A DNA stretch of 64,000 nucleotides from Gammaproteobacteria bacterium (GCA_013214945.1 JABSRT010000012.1:84017-148016); one strand, 5' to 3'; shown: positions 46,348 to 56,168, counted from the stretch's first letter. The notes: a model not told the origin generated them from the sequence alone. Program-made: numbers and translations.

Positions 46348-47076
46348 TTAGATAAATGGCTGATTTGTTAGTGTGAAACCATCCGACGTTACCGTTAAAA
46401 CACTGCCTTGAGTATACCAATCACCTAACACTATTCGGGTTGAAGCTTGAGAACCTATATTAAATGTATGGGTGTCTGGACGGTGAGTATGGCCGTGAAT
46501 TAATACGTCGACTTCAGCTATTTTCATTTGGTTGACAACCTCGGACTGTGTTACATCCATAATGGTCATGGATTTGGTCGAGTTTACTTGTGCTGAGCGG
46601 TTTCTCGCCCGACGAGCAATAGCGCGTCGCACTGCTAAAGGCAGTGATAAAATCATTAGTTGCCACCAACGGCGGCGACTTTTAGTGCGAAACTTTTGAT
46701 ATTCAACGTCTAATGTGCACAAGCTATCGCCATGCATGATTAAGACATTCTTGCCATAAAGATTGATCGTCTGTAATTGAGGCAATAAGGTGATGCTGGC
46801 CTTTTTTGCATATTTAGGGCCGAGTAAAAAGTCACGATTACCGTGAATAAAAAATATTTCAACGCCACTGTCGTGCAAATGTTTTAACTCACGGGCGACT
46901 TGTGTCGTCAGAGGGGTTATATTGTCGTCGCCTATCCAAACTTCGAACAGATCGCCAAGAATATACAATGCTTGTGCTTGAATTGCTTCGGTGCGTAAAA
47001 AATGAAAAAAAAGCTCGCTAATGTCTGCGCGCTCTTCACTTAAATGCAAGTCAGCGATAAAAAGAGTTTTAGTCAT
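46348..47076 (-). CDS. lpxH: LpxH, UDP-2,3-diacylglucosamine pyrophosphatase
   Basis: LpxH cleaves UDP-2,3-diacylglucosamine to lipid X in lipid A synthesis. The 242 residues show the calcineurin-like metal motifs in order: ADLHL, GDLFEVWIGDD, GNRDFL, HGDSLCT and HGHTHRP. The start giving MTKTLFIADLHLSEER is standard, but no ribosome site precedes it. Instead, the T-run of a terminator-like hairpin touches the ATG. A TTG at 47112 would start ahead of the hairpin and add 12 residues. It lies downstream of ppiB, as in E. coli. Confidence 0.94.
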   Translation of the reverse strand: MTKTLFIADLHLSEERADISELFFHFLRTEAIQAQALYILGDLFEVWIGDDNITPLTTQVARELKHLHDSGVEIFFIHGNRDFLLGPKYAKKASITLLPQLQTINLYGKNVLIMHGDSLCTLDVEYQKFRTKSRRRWWQLMILSLPLAVRRAIARRARNRSAQVNSTKSMTIMDVTQSEVVNQMKIAEVDVLIHGHTHRPDTHTFNIGSQASTRIVLGDWYTQGSVLTVTSDGFTLTNQPFI

Positions 47077-47104
47077 AAAAAAGAAGGCACTGTTAAGTGC
47101 CTTT
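47077..47104 (-). terminator. Terminator-like hairpin between ppiB and lpxH
   Basis: On the minus strand AAGGCACT and AGTGCCTT form an 8-bp stem (47084-47103) with a 4-base loop, followed by CTTTTTT that ends exactly at the lpxH ATG (47076). It is a good intrinsic terminator in an intergenic gap of only 54 bases. Confidence 0.7.
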
Positions 47105-47130
47105 ACAATCAATTAGTAAGGAAATAGGGA

Positions 47131-47622
47131 TTAGCTCAATTCTGCTTTTTCGATAATAACTTCATCCAGAGGAACATCTTGATGATGGCCACGGTTACCG
47201 GTATCAACTGATTTGATTTTTTCAACAATATCCATGCCTTCAACAACTTCAGCAAATACGCAATAACCCCAGCCTTGAGTGCTTTCGCTGGTAAAGTTTA
47301 AGAAATCATTGTCTGACAGGTTGATGAAAAACTGAGCGCTAGCAGAATGCGGATCTTGAGTACGAGCCATCGCTAGGGTGCCTTTTTTGTTTTTCAGGCC
47401 GTTGTTTGCTTCATTCTGGATTGAAGAAACAGTGTCTTTTTCTTCCATGCCCGAAGCGAAACCGCCGCCTTGAACCATAAAACCGTCAATTACACGGTGA
47501 AAAATGGTGCCGTCATAGAAACCATCTTTAACATACTGTTCGAAATTGGCGACAGTTGCAGGTGCTTTGTCGGCAAAAGTTTCAATCTTGATCTGACCGA
47601 AGTTAGTGAACAATGTAATCAT
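47131..47622 (-). CDS. ppiB: PpiB, cytoplasmic peptidyl-prolyl isomerase (cyclophilin)
   Basis: PpiB speeds proline isomerisation during folding. The 163 residues are a single cyclophilin domain with [13 protein letters not shown], the active-site arginine and phenylalanine in that segment, [22 protein letters not shown] and [14 protein letters not shown]. No signal peptide is present, so it is cytoplasmic. The frame opens at 47658, but ATG 47622 gives the standard N terminus MITLFTNFG. It is divergent from cysS. Confidence 0.96.
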   Translation of the reverse strand: MITLFTNFGQIKIETFADKAPATVANFEQYVKDGFYDGTIFHRVIDGFMVQGGGFASGMEEKDTVSSIQNEANNGLKNKKGTLAMARTQDPHSASAQFFINLSDNDFLNFTSESTQGWGYCVFAEVVEGMDIVEKIKSVDTGNRGHHQDVPLDEVIIEKAELS

Positions 47623-47727
47623 TTTAAATAAGCCTTTAATTTTAGTAAATTCAGCCAAATTTTACCTTGTTTAAACTAAATCGCAAAGAATATGCTAAAA
47701 AAATCCCAATTTTAGTCAAAATAATTG

Positions 47728-47762
47728 AGGGGAGATCACCGTCCTGTTAAACTTCCCCTTTT
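47728..47762 (+). other. Candidate hairpin in the cysS leader
   Basis: AGGGGAG (47728-47734) can pair with TTCCCCT (47753-47759), including one G-U pair, and is followed by TTTATAT. It could be a terminator or attenuator ahead of cysS, or an accident in the divergent ppiB/cysS promoter region. Confidence 0.3.
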
Positions 47763-47793
47763 ATATCTACGCGATTCATAGGAATTTTTACGC

Positions 47794-49173
47794 ATGCTAT
47801 CGATTTACAATACGCTGACGCGCCAAAAAGAAGTTTTTAAGCCGATTGAACCTGGCAAAGTAGGCATGTATGTTTGTGGTGTTACCACCTATGATCATTG
47901 CCATATTGGACATGGCCGCACTTATGTGTTTTTTGACACCATCGTGCGTTACCTACGTTTTAGCGGCTACAGCGTCAAATACGTGCGTAACATTACCGAT
48001 GTTGATGACAAAATCATTGCCCGTGCCAACCAAAATGGTGAACACTTTTTGGCTTTAACCGAGCGTTTTACCGAGATTATGCATGACAACTTTAAGTCGC
48101 TTAATATGGTTGAACCTGACGTAGAACCTAAAGTATCGACCCATATCACTGAAATTATCGATTTAATCGAACGTTTGATTGACCGTAATCATGCGTATGT
48201 TGCAACGAATGGCGACGTTTTATTTTCGGTACCAAGTTATGAGGCTTATGGCCAGTTAAGCCGTCAAGATCTCGATATGCTGCAAGCGGGTTCACGAGTC
48301 GACGTGGTACAAGAAAAACAAAACCCAATGGATTTTGTGTTGTGGAAAATGGCCAAACCCCAAGAGCCGAGTTGGTCATCACCATGGGGTGAAGGGCGCC
48401 CAGGTTGGCACATTGAATGTTCAGCGATGAACGCCAAGCATCTTGGTTTGAAATTTGACATTCATGGTGGCGGTTCCGATTTAACCTTCCCACATCATGA
48501 AAATGAGATAGCTCAGTCATGCTGCGCCTATGATACTAACTATGTTAATACCTGGGTTCATTCGGGTATGGTGCAAGTTGATAAAGAAAAAATGTCCAAA
48601 TCACTGGGTAACTTCTTTACCATTAGTGATGTGTTAGAAGTCTTTGACGGTGAAACCATTCGGTTCTTTTTGCTTAATGGCCATTACCGTAGCCAGCTAA
48701 ACTACAGTGAAGACAACTTACATCAAGGCCGTTCGGCTTTAGAACGCCTATATACGGCATTGCGCGGTATTACGCTGACGACAGACGTTGACATGGACAA
48801 CGACTACGCTAGCCGTTTTAAAACTGCGATGGATGACGATTTTAATACACCGGAGGCTTTGCCGGTATTATTTGAATTGGCCAAAGAGATTAATCGTTGT
48901 AAAGACAGCGATAGTGCCAAAGCGAGTGAGTTGGCCGCTATTCTCGTCAACTTGGGTGCTGTGCTTGGTGTCTTACAAGCTGATCCTGAAAGTTTTCTGC
49001 AAGGTGACAACGCCGATGACGAAAGTGCGGCGATTGAAGCGCTTATTGTCAAACGTAACGACGCGCGCGCTGCCAAAGACTGGGCTGCTGCCGATGCGGC
49101 ACGTAATGAACTGACTGCAATGGGAATTGTGCTGGAAGATAGCGCTGGTGTTACCAGTTGGCGTCGCCTATAA
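47794..49173 (+). CDS. cysS: CysS, cysteinyl-tRNA synthetase
   Basis: CysS charges tRNA-Cys. The 459-residue class I synthetase has the zinc ligand C28 ([10 protein letters not shown]), HIGH at 37-40, and KMSKS in [11 protein letters not shown]. Residues WHIECSAM and [18 protein letters not shown] supply the remaining zinc ligands. The C-terminal anticodon-binding part ends [22 protein letters not shown]. It is a single gene closed by a strong terminator. Confidence 0.98.
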   Translation: MLSIYNTLTRQKEVFKPIEPGKVGMYVCGVTTYDHCHIGHGRTYVFFDTIVRYLRFSGYSVKYVRNITDVDDKIIARANQNGEHFLALTERFTEIMHDNFKSLNMVEPDVEPKVSTHITEIIDLIERLIDRNHAYVATNGDVLFSVPSYEAYGQLSRQDLDMLQAGSRVDVVQEKQNPMDFVLWKMAKPQEPSWSSPWGEGRPGWHIECSAMNAKHLGLKFDIHGGGSDLTFPHHENEIAQSCCAYDTNYVNTWVHSGMVQVDKEKMSKSLGNFFTISDVLEVFDGETIRFFLLNGHYRSQLNYSEDNLHQGRSALERLYTALRGITLTTDVDMDNDYASRFKTAMDDDFNTPEALPVLFELAKEINRCKDSDSAKASELAAILVNLGAVLGVLQADPESFLQGDNADDESAAIEALIVKRNDARAAKDWAAADAARNELTAMGIVLEDSAGVTSWRRL

Positions 49174-49188
49174 ACCGATAGCCGTTAT

Positions 49189-49230
49189 AAGCTACAATAG
49201 GCGATAATTATCGCCTATTGTAGCTTTTTC
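49189..49230 (+). terminator. Intrinsic terminator of cysS
   Basis: A perfect 19-base inverted repeat (arms 49189-49207 and 49208-49226) centred on GATAATTATC is followed by TTTC. The symmetry and flanking A/T tracts allow it to work on both strands. Confidence 0.85.
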
Positions 49231-49329
49231 AACGGAGATACCCGAGTATTGCTCCTGATCACGGGTTGTTAAACTCCTCCGATTGCTTGAGCTGATGGCG
49301 TTCCCGCTACCAACAAGAAGTCAAAATAG

Positions 49330-50037
49330 ATGAATCTAGCTCAGTATTATTGTCAAAACGATCGCACATTTTCTTTTAGTCGTCAGCAGGCCAGTGATTT
49401 CGCGAAACAAATTGCCGGTGATTTTAATCCGTTGCACGATGTCGAAACCAAAAAGTTTTGCGTACCGGGTGATTTACTCTTTAGCTTAGCATTGGACAAA
49501 CTCGGTGTGAGCAAGCAGATGAATTTCACCTTTTGTGGCATGGTCAGTGATAATCTCGAACTCGATTATAATGACAAAGCGGCCGAGCAATTAAGCATTA
49601 TTGATAGTGCTGACAAAGAATATCTTAAGATTGACCGTAGCGGTGAGTTATCGGGCGACAGTCAATTAGCTAATTCGCTGGCTCAACGTTATGTCGAGTT
49701 TTCAGGTGATACGTTTCCAAATATTTTGTTGCCATTAATGGAACAAAATAACGTGATGATCAATCCTGCGCGACCTCTAGTGATTTATGAAAGCATGTCG
49801 ATTAGTTTAAACCGGCTAGACTTTATCAATCCAAGCCTTGAAGTAACGCATACTGAGCTTGAGGTTAACGGCAAACGTGGCCGCGCTATTTTACAATTCT
49901 GTTTTAAAGTGGGTGATGAAGTTGTCGGTCAAGGTGAAAAACGGATGGCACTAAGTGGCCTGCGCGAATTTGATGCTGAAATTATGACTAAAGTGGTGGC
50001 GGATTATCAAGCACGTAAAGCGGGTTATAATCAATAA
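49330..50037 (+). CDS. DUF3581 family protein with hydratase-like motif
   Basis: The 235-residue protein matches what I know of DUF3581, found in marine gammaproteobacteria; no function is established. Near the N terminus, residues 24-37 read FAKQIAGDFNPLHD. This fits the hydratase motif F-A-x3-G-D-x-N-P-x-H-x-D of MaoC-like hotdog enzymes quite closely, and is followed by a helix (VPGDLLFSLALDKLG) where those proteins have their central helix. No signal peptide or membrane segment is seen. It stands alone between cysS and a convergent exported-protein gene. An acyl-thioester enzyme or binding role is inference only. Confidence 0.75.
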   Translation: MNLAQYYCQNDRTFSFSRQQASDFAKQIAGDFNPLHDVETKKFCVPGDLLFSLALDKLGVSKQMNFTFCGMVSDNLELDYNDKAAEQLSIIDSADKEYLKIDRSGELSGDSQLANSLAQRYVEFSGDTFPNILLPLMEQNNVMINPARPLVIYESMSISLNRLDFINPSLEVTHTELEVNGKRGRAILQFCFKVGDEVVGQGEKRMALSGLREFDAEIMTKVVADYQARKAGYNQ

Positions 50038-50104
50038 ATAGCTTAAATGCGAACAACTAAGCCTATTGGCGCTGTTGTTCGCTGTATTTAATCCAAGTTA
50101 AATA

Positions 50105-51088
50105 TTAAACTCGCACTTTTCGCCCGATCAATAATGAGAACAATCCTAACGCCCACCATCCTAAACTGCCGCCGCTATGATCAACATCGATCACAATAGT
50201 ACCATCAGCCAAAGTACCATCACCCAAATTGCTTGCTGATTCGAGCGCTAACCCTTGAAATACCACCCAGTCTAACGCTTTTATATGGTGACGTTGGGTT
50301 AAGGTTGCGGCGTCAAGAATATGGATGTCGAGATCATAAACCCCCTGAGCTAACCCCTGCTTTATATCAATATCAAAATATTGCTGGTCGCTGATGTTGA
50401 TATCGGTAACTGTAAAAGCACCGCTGGTAAAAAGGCGCTGACCATTTAAGTAAAATTGGGCAACTAACTCGGTTGAACTCTCAGGCATATCGATATCAAG
50501 ATCAACCGCAATATGTTGATAATAACCATTGCCGTTACGATCATGGCTCAATTCAATGCCTGCAGAGTAGATACTTAACAGCTGATCTTGATCCCAATAT
50601 TTCCCTTCCAGTGCAAGATCTTGGAATTGATCATGGCTAAATTGATCTAATGTGAAGATTGTGGTGTGAGTGGCGCTATCAATAACGACTAATTGAAGTT
50701 GGTAATAAGCCGAACTTAATTGTTCGAGAAACTGAATATTTATTTGCTGACTATCAAAAGAAGAATCGCCATTTAATTCAAAATCGTGGCTAGTGTATAT
50801 TTGCTGGCGTTGACCATCAGAATCTTCAAGCCACAGTTGCACAGCGACGCTCAGTTGCTGATAGTGAGTGTCGAGGTCAAAACTTAACGTCAGGTTTTGA
50901 TGGTATCCATCGTTATCAAGATCTTGAAAAACATTAACATCAATACTGCCCAACCAAACATCAAGGTTATCATGTGACTGCAGCTTTTGAACTGGGCTAC
51001 TTTGGGGGGCAGGGGACTGATTTACTTTTATCGCGGCGTTGGCCATGGTGGATAAAACCAGTAACAGACTTGCTAAGATAGTTTTCAT
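50105..51088 (-). CDS. Exported protein with GlyGly-CTERM-type sorting tail
   Basis: The 327-residue product has a signal peptide (MKTILASLLLVLSTMANA). Two related beta-rich segments follow, at about 45-150 and 165-275, each opening with a Asp/Asn-Gly-x-x-Q motif (NDGYHQNLTLSFDLD; NGNGYYQHIAVDLDID). The C terminus is HSGGSLGWWALGLFSLLIGRKVRV: Gly-Gly, a hydrophobic helix and basic residues. This is the GlyGly-CTERM pattern, which is cut by rhombosortase and used for surface display after type II secretion. Members of a choice-of-anchor H family look similar, but I cannot confirm this. AAGGAG precedes the ATG. No sorting enzyme is encoded nearby. Confidence 0.8.
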   Translation of the reverse strand: MKTILASLLLVLSTMANAAIKVNQSPAPQSSPVQKLQSHDNLDVWLGSIDVNVFQDLDNDGYHQNLTLSFDLDTHYQQLSVAVQLWLEDSDGQRQQIYTSHDFELNGDSSFDSQQINIQFLEQLSSAYYQLQLVVIDSATHTTIFTLDQFSHDQFQDLALEGKYWDQDQLLSIYSAGIELSHDRNGNGYYQHIAVDLDIDMPESSTELVAQFYLNGQRLFTSGAFTVTDINISDQQYFDIDIKQGLAQGVYDLDIHILDAATLTQRHHIKALDWVVFQGLALESASNLGDGTLADGTIVIDVDHSGGSLGWWALGLFSLLIGRKVRV

Positions 51089-51353
51089 TGTTGGCTCCTT
51101 CATTACATCTGGCCCTATTTAACGATTCTAGTGCTTAACTCCTACTGAATGATAAATTGAAGTCGTAATGGCGTATTGATAACTGGATTATAGATCTTGT
51201 TTCGGTCGTAAAAGTTGGACAAAATATTCATTAAATTTCCCATGATCGAGAAAAAACGCTTTAAGAATTCAATAAGATTCGCTGATAAAAAACAGATAAG
51301 ATGGGCTGTATTACACATAAATTGAACAAATTAGCCCGTTATGTCTTAATGTT

Positions 51354-51378
51354 GCCAACTTATCAATCGATAGTTGGC
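51354..51378. promoter_or_regulatory. Palindrome overlapping the ndk -35 element
   Basis: GCCAAC-T-TATC and GATA-GTTGGC form an inverted repeat with a single unpaired T and a 4-base centre (AATC). It overlaps the ndk -35 hexamer, the position expected for a repressor operator. I do not recognise the binding protein. Confidence 0.4.
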
Positions 51379-51403
51379 ACTTAGTCAAAAATTCTCGTAT
51401 AAT
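51374..51403 (+). promoter_or_regulatory. Sigma-70 promoter of ndk
   Basis: TTGGCA (51374-51379) and a perfect TATAAT (51398-51403) are 18 bases apart. Transcription should begin near 51410, about 33 bases before the ndk ATG. The rest of the 354-base gap upstream back to the minus-strand gene holds nothing else that I recognise. Confidence 0.8.
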
Positions 51404-51442
51404 GCGCGCAAATTTTTTATAACATTACCGGAGAGCTTTATC

Positions 51443-51874
51443 ATGGCTATCGAACGTACTTTTTCTATCGTAAAACCTGACGCAGTTGCTAAAAACCTTA
51501 TTGGTCAAATCTACGGCCGTTTCGAAACTGCTGGTCTTAAGATCGTTGCTTCTAAAATGGTTCACCTTTCTAAAGAGAAGGCTGAAGGTTTCTACGCTGA
51601 GCACAGCGAACGTCCTTTCTTTGGTGCATTGGTTTCATTCATGACGTCTGGCCCAGTGATGGTTCAGGTTTTAGAAGGCGAAAACGCTGTACTTAAAAAC
51701 CGCGAAATCATGGGTGCTACTAACCCTGCTGAAGCACTAGCTGGTACTATTCGTGCTGACCTAGCTGATAGCATTGATGAAAACGCTGCTCACGGTTCTG
51801 ATGCTCTAGAATCTGCTGCACGTGAAATCGCATACTTCTTCTCTGACGAAGAAGTTTGTCCACGTACTCGTTAA
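51443..51874 (+). CDS. ndk: Ndk, nucleoside diphosphate kinase
   Basis: Ndk balances nucleoside triphosphate pools by ping-pong phosphate transfer. The 143-residue protein has the catalytic H117 in [12 protein letters not shown] and the family start [14 protein letters not shown]. The frame opens at 51374, inside the promoter, so the ATG at 51443 with GGAGAG upstream is the start. It is a single gene with its own sigma-70 promoter and terminator. Codon use looks biased to abundant tRNAs, as expected for high expression. Confidence 0.98.
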   Translation: MAIERTFSIVKPDAVAKNLIGQIYGRFETAGLKIVASKMVHLSKEKAEGFYAEHSERPFFGALVSFMTSGPVMVQVLEGENAVLKNREIMGATNPAEALAGTIRADLADSIDENAAHGSDALESAAREIAYFFSDEEVCPRTR

Positions 51875-51919
51875 TATCGAATATGTTGGGTTAGGCGAGA
51901 TTACTTGCCTACTATAATT

Positions 51920-51941
51920 CGGGGGTTTTACCCCCGTTTTT
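51920..51941 (+). terminator. Intrinsic terminator of ndk
   Basis: CGGGGG-TTTTA-CCCCCG is followed by TTTTTA, giving a compact GC-rich hairpin and T-run. Confidence 0.9.
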
Positions 51942-52044
51942 ACGTTTATCGCTTGTCTAAATAGAGCGAGGCGCTAAACGTAAAAACGCGAATAACCATA
52001 GAAAATGTTAGCAGCAAGTTGTTGTAAAATAAGTGAGAAACACC

Positions 52045-53166
52045 ATGAAAGAAAAAATCAATTTATTAAATCTCGATCGCAAAGCATTACGTGCTTTTTT
52101 AAGCGAACATGGCGAAAAGCCGTTTCGTGCCGATCAATTAATGAAATGGATCTATCACTTTGGTGTCGATGACTTTGATTTGATGATTAACATCAACAAA
52201 AAACTACGTGATAAGCTTAAGCAGCTATGTTTTATTAAGGCCCCTGAGGTGATTACCGAACAGCGCTCAACTGACGGCACCATCAAATGGTCAATGGCGG
52301 TGTCAGGCGGCCAGGAAGTTGAAGCTGTTTATATTCCCGAAGGCGATCGCGCGACCTTGTGTGTTTCTTCTCAAGTTGGTTGCGCACTTGAGTGCACCTT
52401 TTGTTCAACGGGCGCTCAAGGCTTTAACCGCAACTTATCGGTCAGTGAAATCATTGGTCAAGTTTGGCGTGCTGCACAAATTGTTGGCGTTAAAGGTGTT
52501 ACCGGTAATCGTCCGATAACCAATGTTGTAATGATGGGCATGGGTGAACCCCTGCTAAACCTTAAAAATGTTGTGCCAGCGATGGAATTAATGCTTGATG
52601 ATAATGGTTATGGCTTATCTAAACGCCGGGTTACCTTATCGACCTCTGGTGTGGTGCCAGCGCTTGACATGTTAGGTGACCAAATTGATGTTGCGCTGGC
52701 TATTTCACTGCATGCGCCAAATGACGAGCTGCGTGATGTCCTGGTGCCAGTCAATAAAAAATATCCAATTAAAGAATTTCTAGCTGGTGTTGCACGTTAC
52801 ATTGAAAAGTCTAATGCAAATCGTGGTCGCGTGACGATTGAATATGTGATGCTCGATCATGTTAATGATTCTACCGATCAAGCACATGAATTAGCCCAAA
52901 TATTAAAAGATACGCCGTGTAAAATAAACCTGATCCCCTTTAATCCATACCCTGGTTCGCCATATGGCCGTTCGAGCAACTCTCGCATCGATCGTTTTAA
53001 TAAAGTACTGATGGAATATGGTTTTACCGTTATAGTGCGTAAGACCCGAGGTGACGATATTGATGCTGCATGTGGTCAGTTAGTAGGCGATGTTATTGAT
53101 CGAACTAAACGGACGGCAAAAAAGCAGATGCAAGGTGATGCTATTTCCGTCACAATGGTACGCTAG
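52045..53166 (+). CDS. rlmN: RlmN, dual 23S rRNA/tRNA adenine-C2 methyltransferase
   Basis: RlmN methylates A2503 of 23S rRNA and A37 of some tRNAs by radical SAM chemistry. The 373 residues contain the cluster-binding cysteines C113, C117 and C120 (CALECTFC), the [10 protein letters not shown] glycine-rich segment and a C-terminal catalytic cysteine (DIDAACGQL). The frame opens at GTG 52033; ATG 52045 gives the usual [11 protein letters not shown]. It heads the conserved rlmN-pilW-rodZ-ispG-hisS-yfgM-bamB-der order. Confidence 0.97.
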   Translation: MKEKINLLNLDRKALRAFLSEHGEKPFRADQLMKWIYHFGVDDFDLMININKKLRDKLKQLCFIKAPEVITEQRSTDGTIKWSMAVSGGQEVEAVYIPEGDRATLCVSSQVGCALECTFCSTGAQGFNRNLSVSEIIGQVWRAAQIVGVKGVTGNRPITNVVMMGMGEPLLNLKNVVPAMELMLDDNGYGLSKRRVTLSTSGVVPALDMLGDQIDVALAISLHAPNDELRDVLVPVNKKYPIKEFLAGVARYIEKSNANRGRVTIEYVMLDHVNDSTDQAHELAQILKDTPCKINLIPFNPYPGSPYGRSSNSRIDRFNKVLMEYGFTVIVRKTRGDDIDAACGQLVGDVIDRTKRTAKKQMQGDAISVTMVR

Positions 53167-53248
53167 CTTTAATAGCCAACGGCAAGTTTGATGGTCAAGT
53201 TTTATGACCTGTGCTATCTATGTTGTTGGCTCACCTTTGATTTTTACA

Positions 53249-54052
53249 ATGGATATGATGAAAATAAAAAATAACAATATTAGCGCGGGACTAGCCGTTA
53301 TGGTGCTGACATTATTAGTTAGTGGCTGTGTCACTAAAGAATACGTTTATGGTGCCAATAATACCGTCAGCGAACGGACCAAAAATAATGAAAGTGCCGC
53401 AATGGCAAGGCTCAAATTAGCGATTGAGTACCTGCGACAAGATAAGATAGCTGCCGCGAAGCAAAACCTCGATCGTGCCGCGGCTATTAGCCCCAATATT
53501 GACGGTGTAGCTGCAAGTTATGCTTTTTATTACCAGAAAGTCGGCGAAAATGACTTAGCCGATAAGTCATATCGCCAAGCGGTGCGTCAATTTCCTGAAA
53601 ATTCTGATATTCGCAATAACTACGGTGCATTTCTGTGTGATCTTAAACGCTATCAACAGGCCCATCGACAATTTGTATTAGCAATAAACACCGAAAGCAA
53701 TAACCAAATAGCTCAAACGCATGAAAATGCTGGGCTTTGCGCACTTCGTGATAACAATTGGTCCACCGCACAACTACACCTAACCAAGGTACTTAACTAT
53801 TACCCTAACCATGCGCGCGCTTTGCTCGGCTTGGCCAAAGCTAACCTTGAATTAAGCAATTTAATTGGTGCCAGAACCCAACTGGCTACTTACAATAAAA
53901 GATACATTCAAACACCAGAAAGTTTATGGGTCCAGATTCAAATTGAACACAAGGCACAAAACTTCACGATGGTAAAAGGTCTTGGTAAAATATTATTACG
54001 CGACTATCCAAGCTCAAATGCAGCAATCGATTATGGATCAAAAGATTTGTGA
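53249..54052 (+). CDS. pilW: PilW (PilF), type IV pilus biogenesis TPR lipoprotein
   Basis: PilF/PilW is an outer-membrane pilotin needed for secretin assembly and pilus stability. The 267-residue product has a lipoprotein signal ending LLVSGC and about six TPR helices pairs (e.g. ARLKLAIEYLRQDKIAAAKQNLDRA, split as typical 34-residue units). The frame begins at 53204. ATG 53249, 53255 and 53258 are all possible and none has a strong ribosome site; 53249 is used here. The stop TGA overlaps the rodZ ATG. The gene order with rlmN and rodZ is typical. Confidence 0.9.
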   Translation: MDMMKIKNNNISAGLAVMVLTLLVSGCVTKEYVYGANNTVSERTKNNESAAMARLKLAIEYLRQDKIAAAKQNLDRAAAISPNIDGVAASYAFYYQKVGENDLADKSYRQAVRQFPENSDIRNNYGAFLCDLKRYQQAHRQFVLAINTESNNQIAQTHENAGLCALRDNNWSTAQLHLTKVLNYYPNHARALLGLAKANLELSNLIGARTQLATYNKRYIQTPESLWVQIQIEHKAQNFTMVKGLGKILLRDYPSSNAAIDYGSKDL

Positions 54053-54864
54053 TGAATATAAAAGAAACCAACCCAATAGATCAAACGCCACCAGACAGTG
54101 GCCACGAACAGCTCGAGCAAACGTTAGGTCAATTGCTTAAATCAACACGCCAGGCAAAAAATATAACGGCGCAAGAGATTGCTGATAAGCTTTATTTAAA
54201 ACTAATTGTTATTCAAGATATTGATAATGATCAGGTTGATCCTAGCGTCAATCCGTTATTTAGTAAGGGTTACATTGCTAACTATGCCAAGCTTGTTGGC
54301 TTAGAACCCAAACCAATTTTGCAACTGTTCAATAGTCAATACCAACCGACTACTCAGGTTAAAGGCATGCAAAGCTTTTCCCAGCGTACCAAGGTGCAGC
54401 TCCATAATCGTTACCTTAATTGGGTAACTATGCTGATAGTCGGCGGTTTTGTCGCAATGATAGTTATATGGTGGTGGCAACAAGCTGATAATGACCAGCC
54501 AGAACAGGCCTCCGTTAATATTGCTGCTGAGCAATTAGATGACAGTATGCCTCTGGTTGTAGCCGACCAAAAAAGTCAGTCCGAACTAACGTCGACGTCA
54601 GCTAATGATGGCATCAAAAATACCAAGCTTGACTTAGATTTTAGTCAAGATTGTTGGATAAAAATAACCGATGCCAGTAATGAAGTACTGGCGATTGGAA
54701 TGAAAAAGGCGGGATCTGTGCTAACGGTTAGTGGCATGGCACCGTTGCAAGTGACACTAGGCGCACCTGCAGCGGTTAGTATTACCTATCAAGGTGAAGC
54801 TTTAGATATTTCCCGCTATATCATAGATAACGCCGCTCGTTTTAGCGTACCACTGGAGCAATAA
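54052..54864 (+). CDS. rodZ: RodZ, cytoskeletal membrane protein
   Basis: RodZ links MreB to the cell-wall elongation machinery. The 270-residue protein has a cytoplasmic helix-turn-helix ([25 protein letters not shown], in part), a basic juxtamembrane region, one membrane segment (about 124-143) and a periplasmic DUF4115 domain ([21 protein letters not shown]). It overlaps pilW by a base at its ATG; a GTG at 54049 is an alternative. It is shorter than E. coli RodZ because the periplasmic linker is short. Confidence 0.94.
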   Translation: MNIKETNPIDQTPPDSGHEQLEQTLGQLLKSTRQAKNITAQEIADKLYLKLIVIQDIDNDQVDPSVNPLFSKGYIANYAKLVGLEPKPILQLFNSQYQPTTQVKGMQSFSQRTKVQLHNRYLNWVTMLIVGGFVAMIVIWWWQQADNDQPEQASVNIAAEQLDDSMPLVVADQKSQSELTSTSANDGIKNTKLDLDFSQDCWIKITDASNEVLAIGMKKAGSVLTVSGMAPLQVTLGAPAAVSITYQGEALDISRYIIDNAARFSVPLEQ

Positions 54865-54869
54865 AGAAT

Positions 54870-55979
54870 ATGCATCAAGACACTGGGATTATCAGACGTA
54901 AATCAACCCGCATTATGGTTGGCAACGTGCCAATTGGCGATGGTGCACCCATTGCTGTGCAATCGATGACCAATACCTTGACCAGCGATGTTGCAGCGAC
55001 TGTTGCACAAATTGCTCGGATTGAAGCGGCCGGCGCTGATATGGTTCGTGTTTCTGTACCGACAATGGATGACGCCGAAGCATTTAAACTGATTAAACAG
55101 CAAACAAATATTCCTTTGATTGCCGACATTCACTTTGACTACCGCATTGCACTTAAAGTTGCTGAATATGGCGCTGACTGTTTACGGATTAACCCGGGTA
55201 ATATCGGTCGTGAGGATCGTATTCGCTCAGTGGTTGCATGCGCCCGTGATATGAACATTCCGATCAGAATTGGGGTTAATGGTGGTTCGCTTGAAAAAGA
55301 TATTCAGGAAAAATATGGCGAGCCAACAGCCGCCGCGTTAGTTGAGTCGGCGATGCGCCATGTCGATATTTTACAGCGACTGAACTTTGATCAATTTAAG
55401 GTGTCTGTTAAAGCGTCTGATGTTCACTTGGCTGTTGAATCATATCGATTATTAGCCAAAGAAATTATCCAACCTTTGCATCTTGGTATTACTGAAGCTG
55501 GTGCTTTTCGTGCCGGAGCGGTGAAATCTGCAATCGGTTTGGGCATGTTACTCAATGACGGTATTGGTGATACGTTACGCGTTTCATTAGCAGCAGATCC
55601 GGTTGAAGAGGTCAAAGTCGGTTTTGATATTTTAAAATCACTGCGAATTCGCAGCCGCGGCATTAACTTTATTGCTTGTCCGAGTTGTTCGCGTCAAGAA
55701 TTTGATGTGATTGCGACGGTTAATGCATTGGAACAACGATTAGAAGATATTGTGATGCCAATGGATGTATCTATTATCGGTTGTGTTGTGAATGGACCTG
55801 GCGAAGCATTAATTTCTGATATTGGTTTAACCGGCGGCAAAAATATGAGTGGTTTTTACGAAGACGGTATTAGAAAAAAAGAGCGGTTAATCAATACCAA
55901 CTTAGTTGATGCGCTAGAAGCAAAAATTCGCACGAGAGTCGCTAACGAACAATTGAAAATCGACATTGCGCAAATTTAA
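54870..55979 (+). CDS. ispG: IspG (GcpE), MEP-pathway HMBPP synthase
   Basis: IspG makes HMBPP from MEcPP in isoprenoid synthesis using a 4Fe-4S cluster. The 369-residue protein has cluster ligands C270, C273 and C305 plus E312 (GPGE), at the same residue numbers as the E. coli enzyme. A TIM-barrel start ([21 protein letters not shown], in part) and GVNGGSLE are also clear. It lies 5 bases after rodZ and ends the first half of the block; a 189-base gap precedes hisS. Confidence 0.98.
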   Translation: MHQDTGIIRRKSTRIMVGNVPIGDGAPIAVQSMTNTLTSDVAATVAQIARIEAAGADMVRVSVPTMDDAEAFKLIKQQTNIPLIADIHFDYRIALKVAEYGADCLRINPGNIGREDRIRSVVACARDMNIPIRIGVNGGSLEKDIQEKYGEPTAAALVESAMRHVDILQRLNFDQFKVSVKASDVHLAVESYRLLAKEIIQPLHLGITEAGAFRAGAVKSAIGLGMLLNDGIGDTLRVSLAADPVEEVKVGFDILKSLRIRSRGINFIACPSCSRQEFDVIATVNALEQRLEDIVMPMDVSIIGCVVNGPGEALISDIGLTGGKNMSGFYEDGIRKKERLINTNLVDALEAKIRTRVANEQLKIDIAQI

Positions 55980-56116
55980 ATGACGTTGTGCTGCTATCGG
56001 GTTATTTTTCGAGTAGCATCATGAGGCATAATTTTGCATAATGCAGGTAACTATCTCGTTTTGCAGTAAATGTTTTATTCATTTTGAAATTAACATTTTA
56101 GTATTTGGCAACAATA

Positions 56117-56145
56117 ATAGCCGTGATTTTATTGATTACGGCTAT
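56117..56145 (+). other. Hairpin in the hisS leader
   Basis: ATAGCCGTGAT (56117-56127) pairs with ATTACGGCTAT (56135-56145) over 11 positions with one G-U pair and a 7-base loop. It ends 23 bases before the hisS start and has no T-run. It could end ispG transcripts weakly or control hisS translation. Confidence 0.45.
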
Positions 56146-56168
56146 ATAAAAGAATTATAGGTAAGTAA

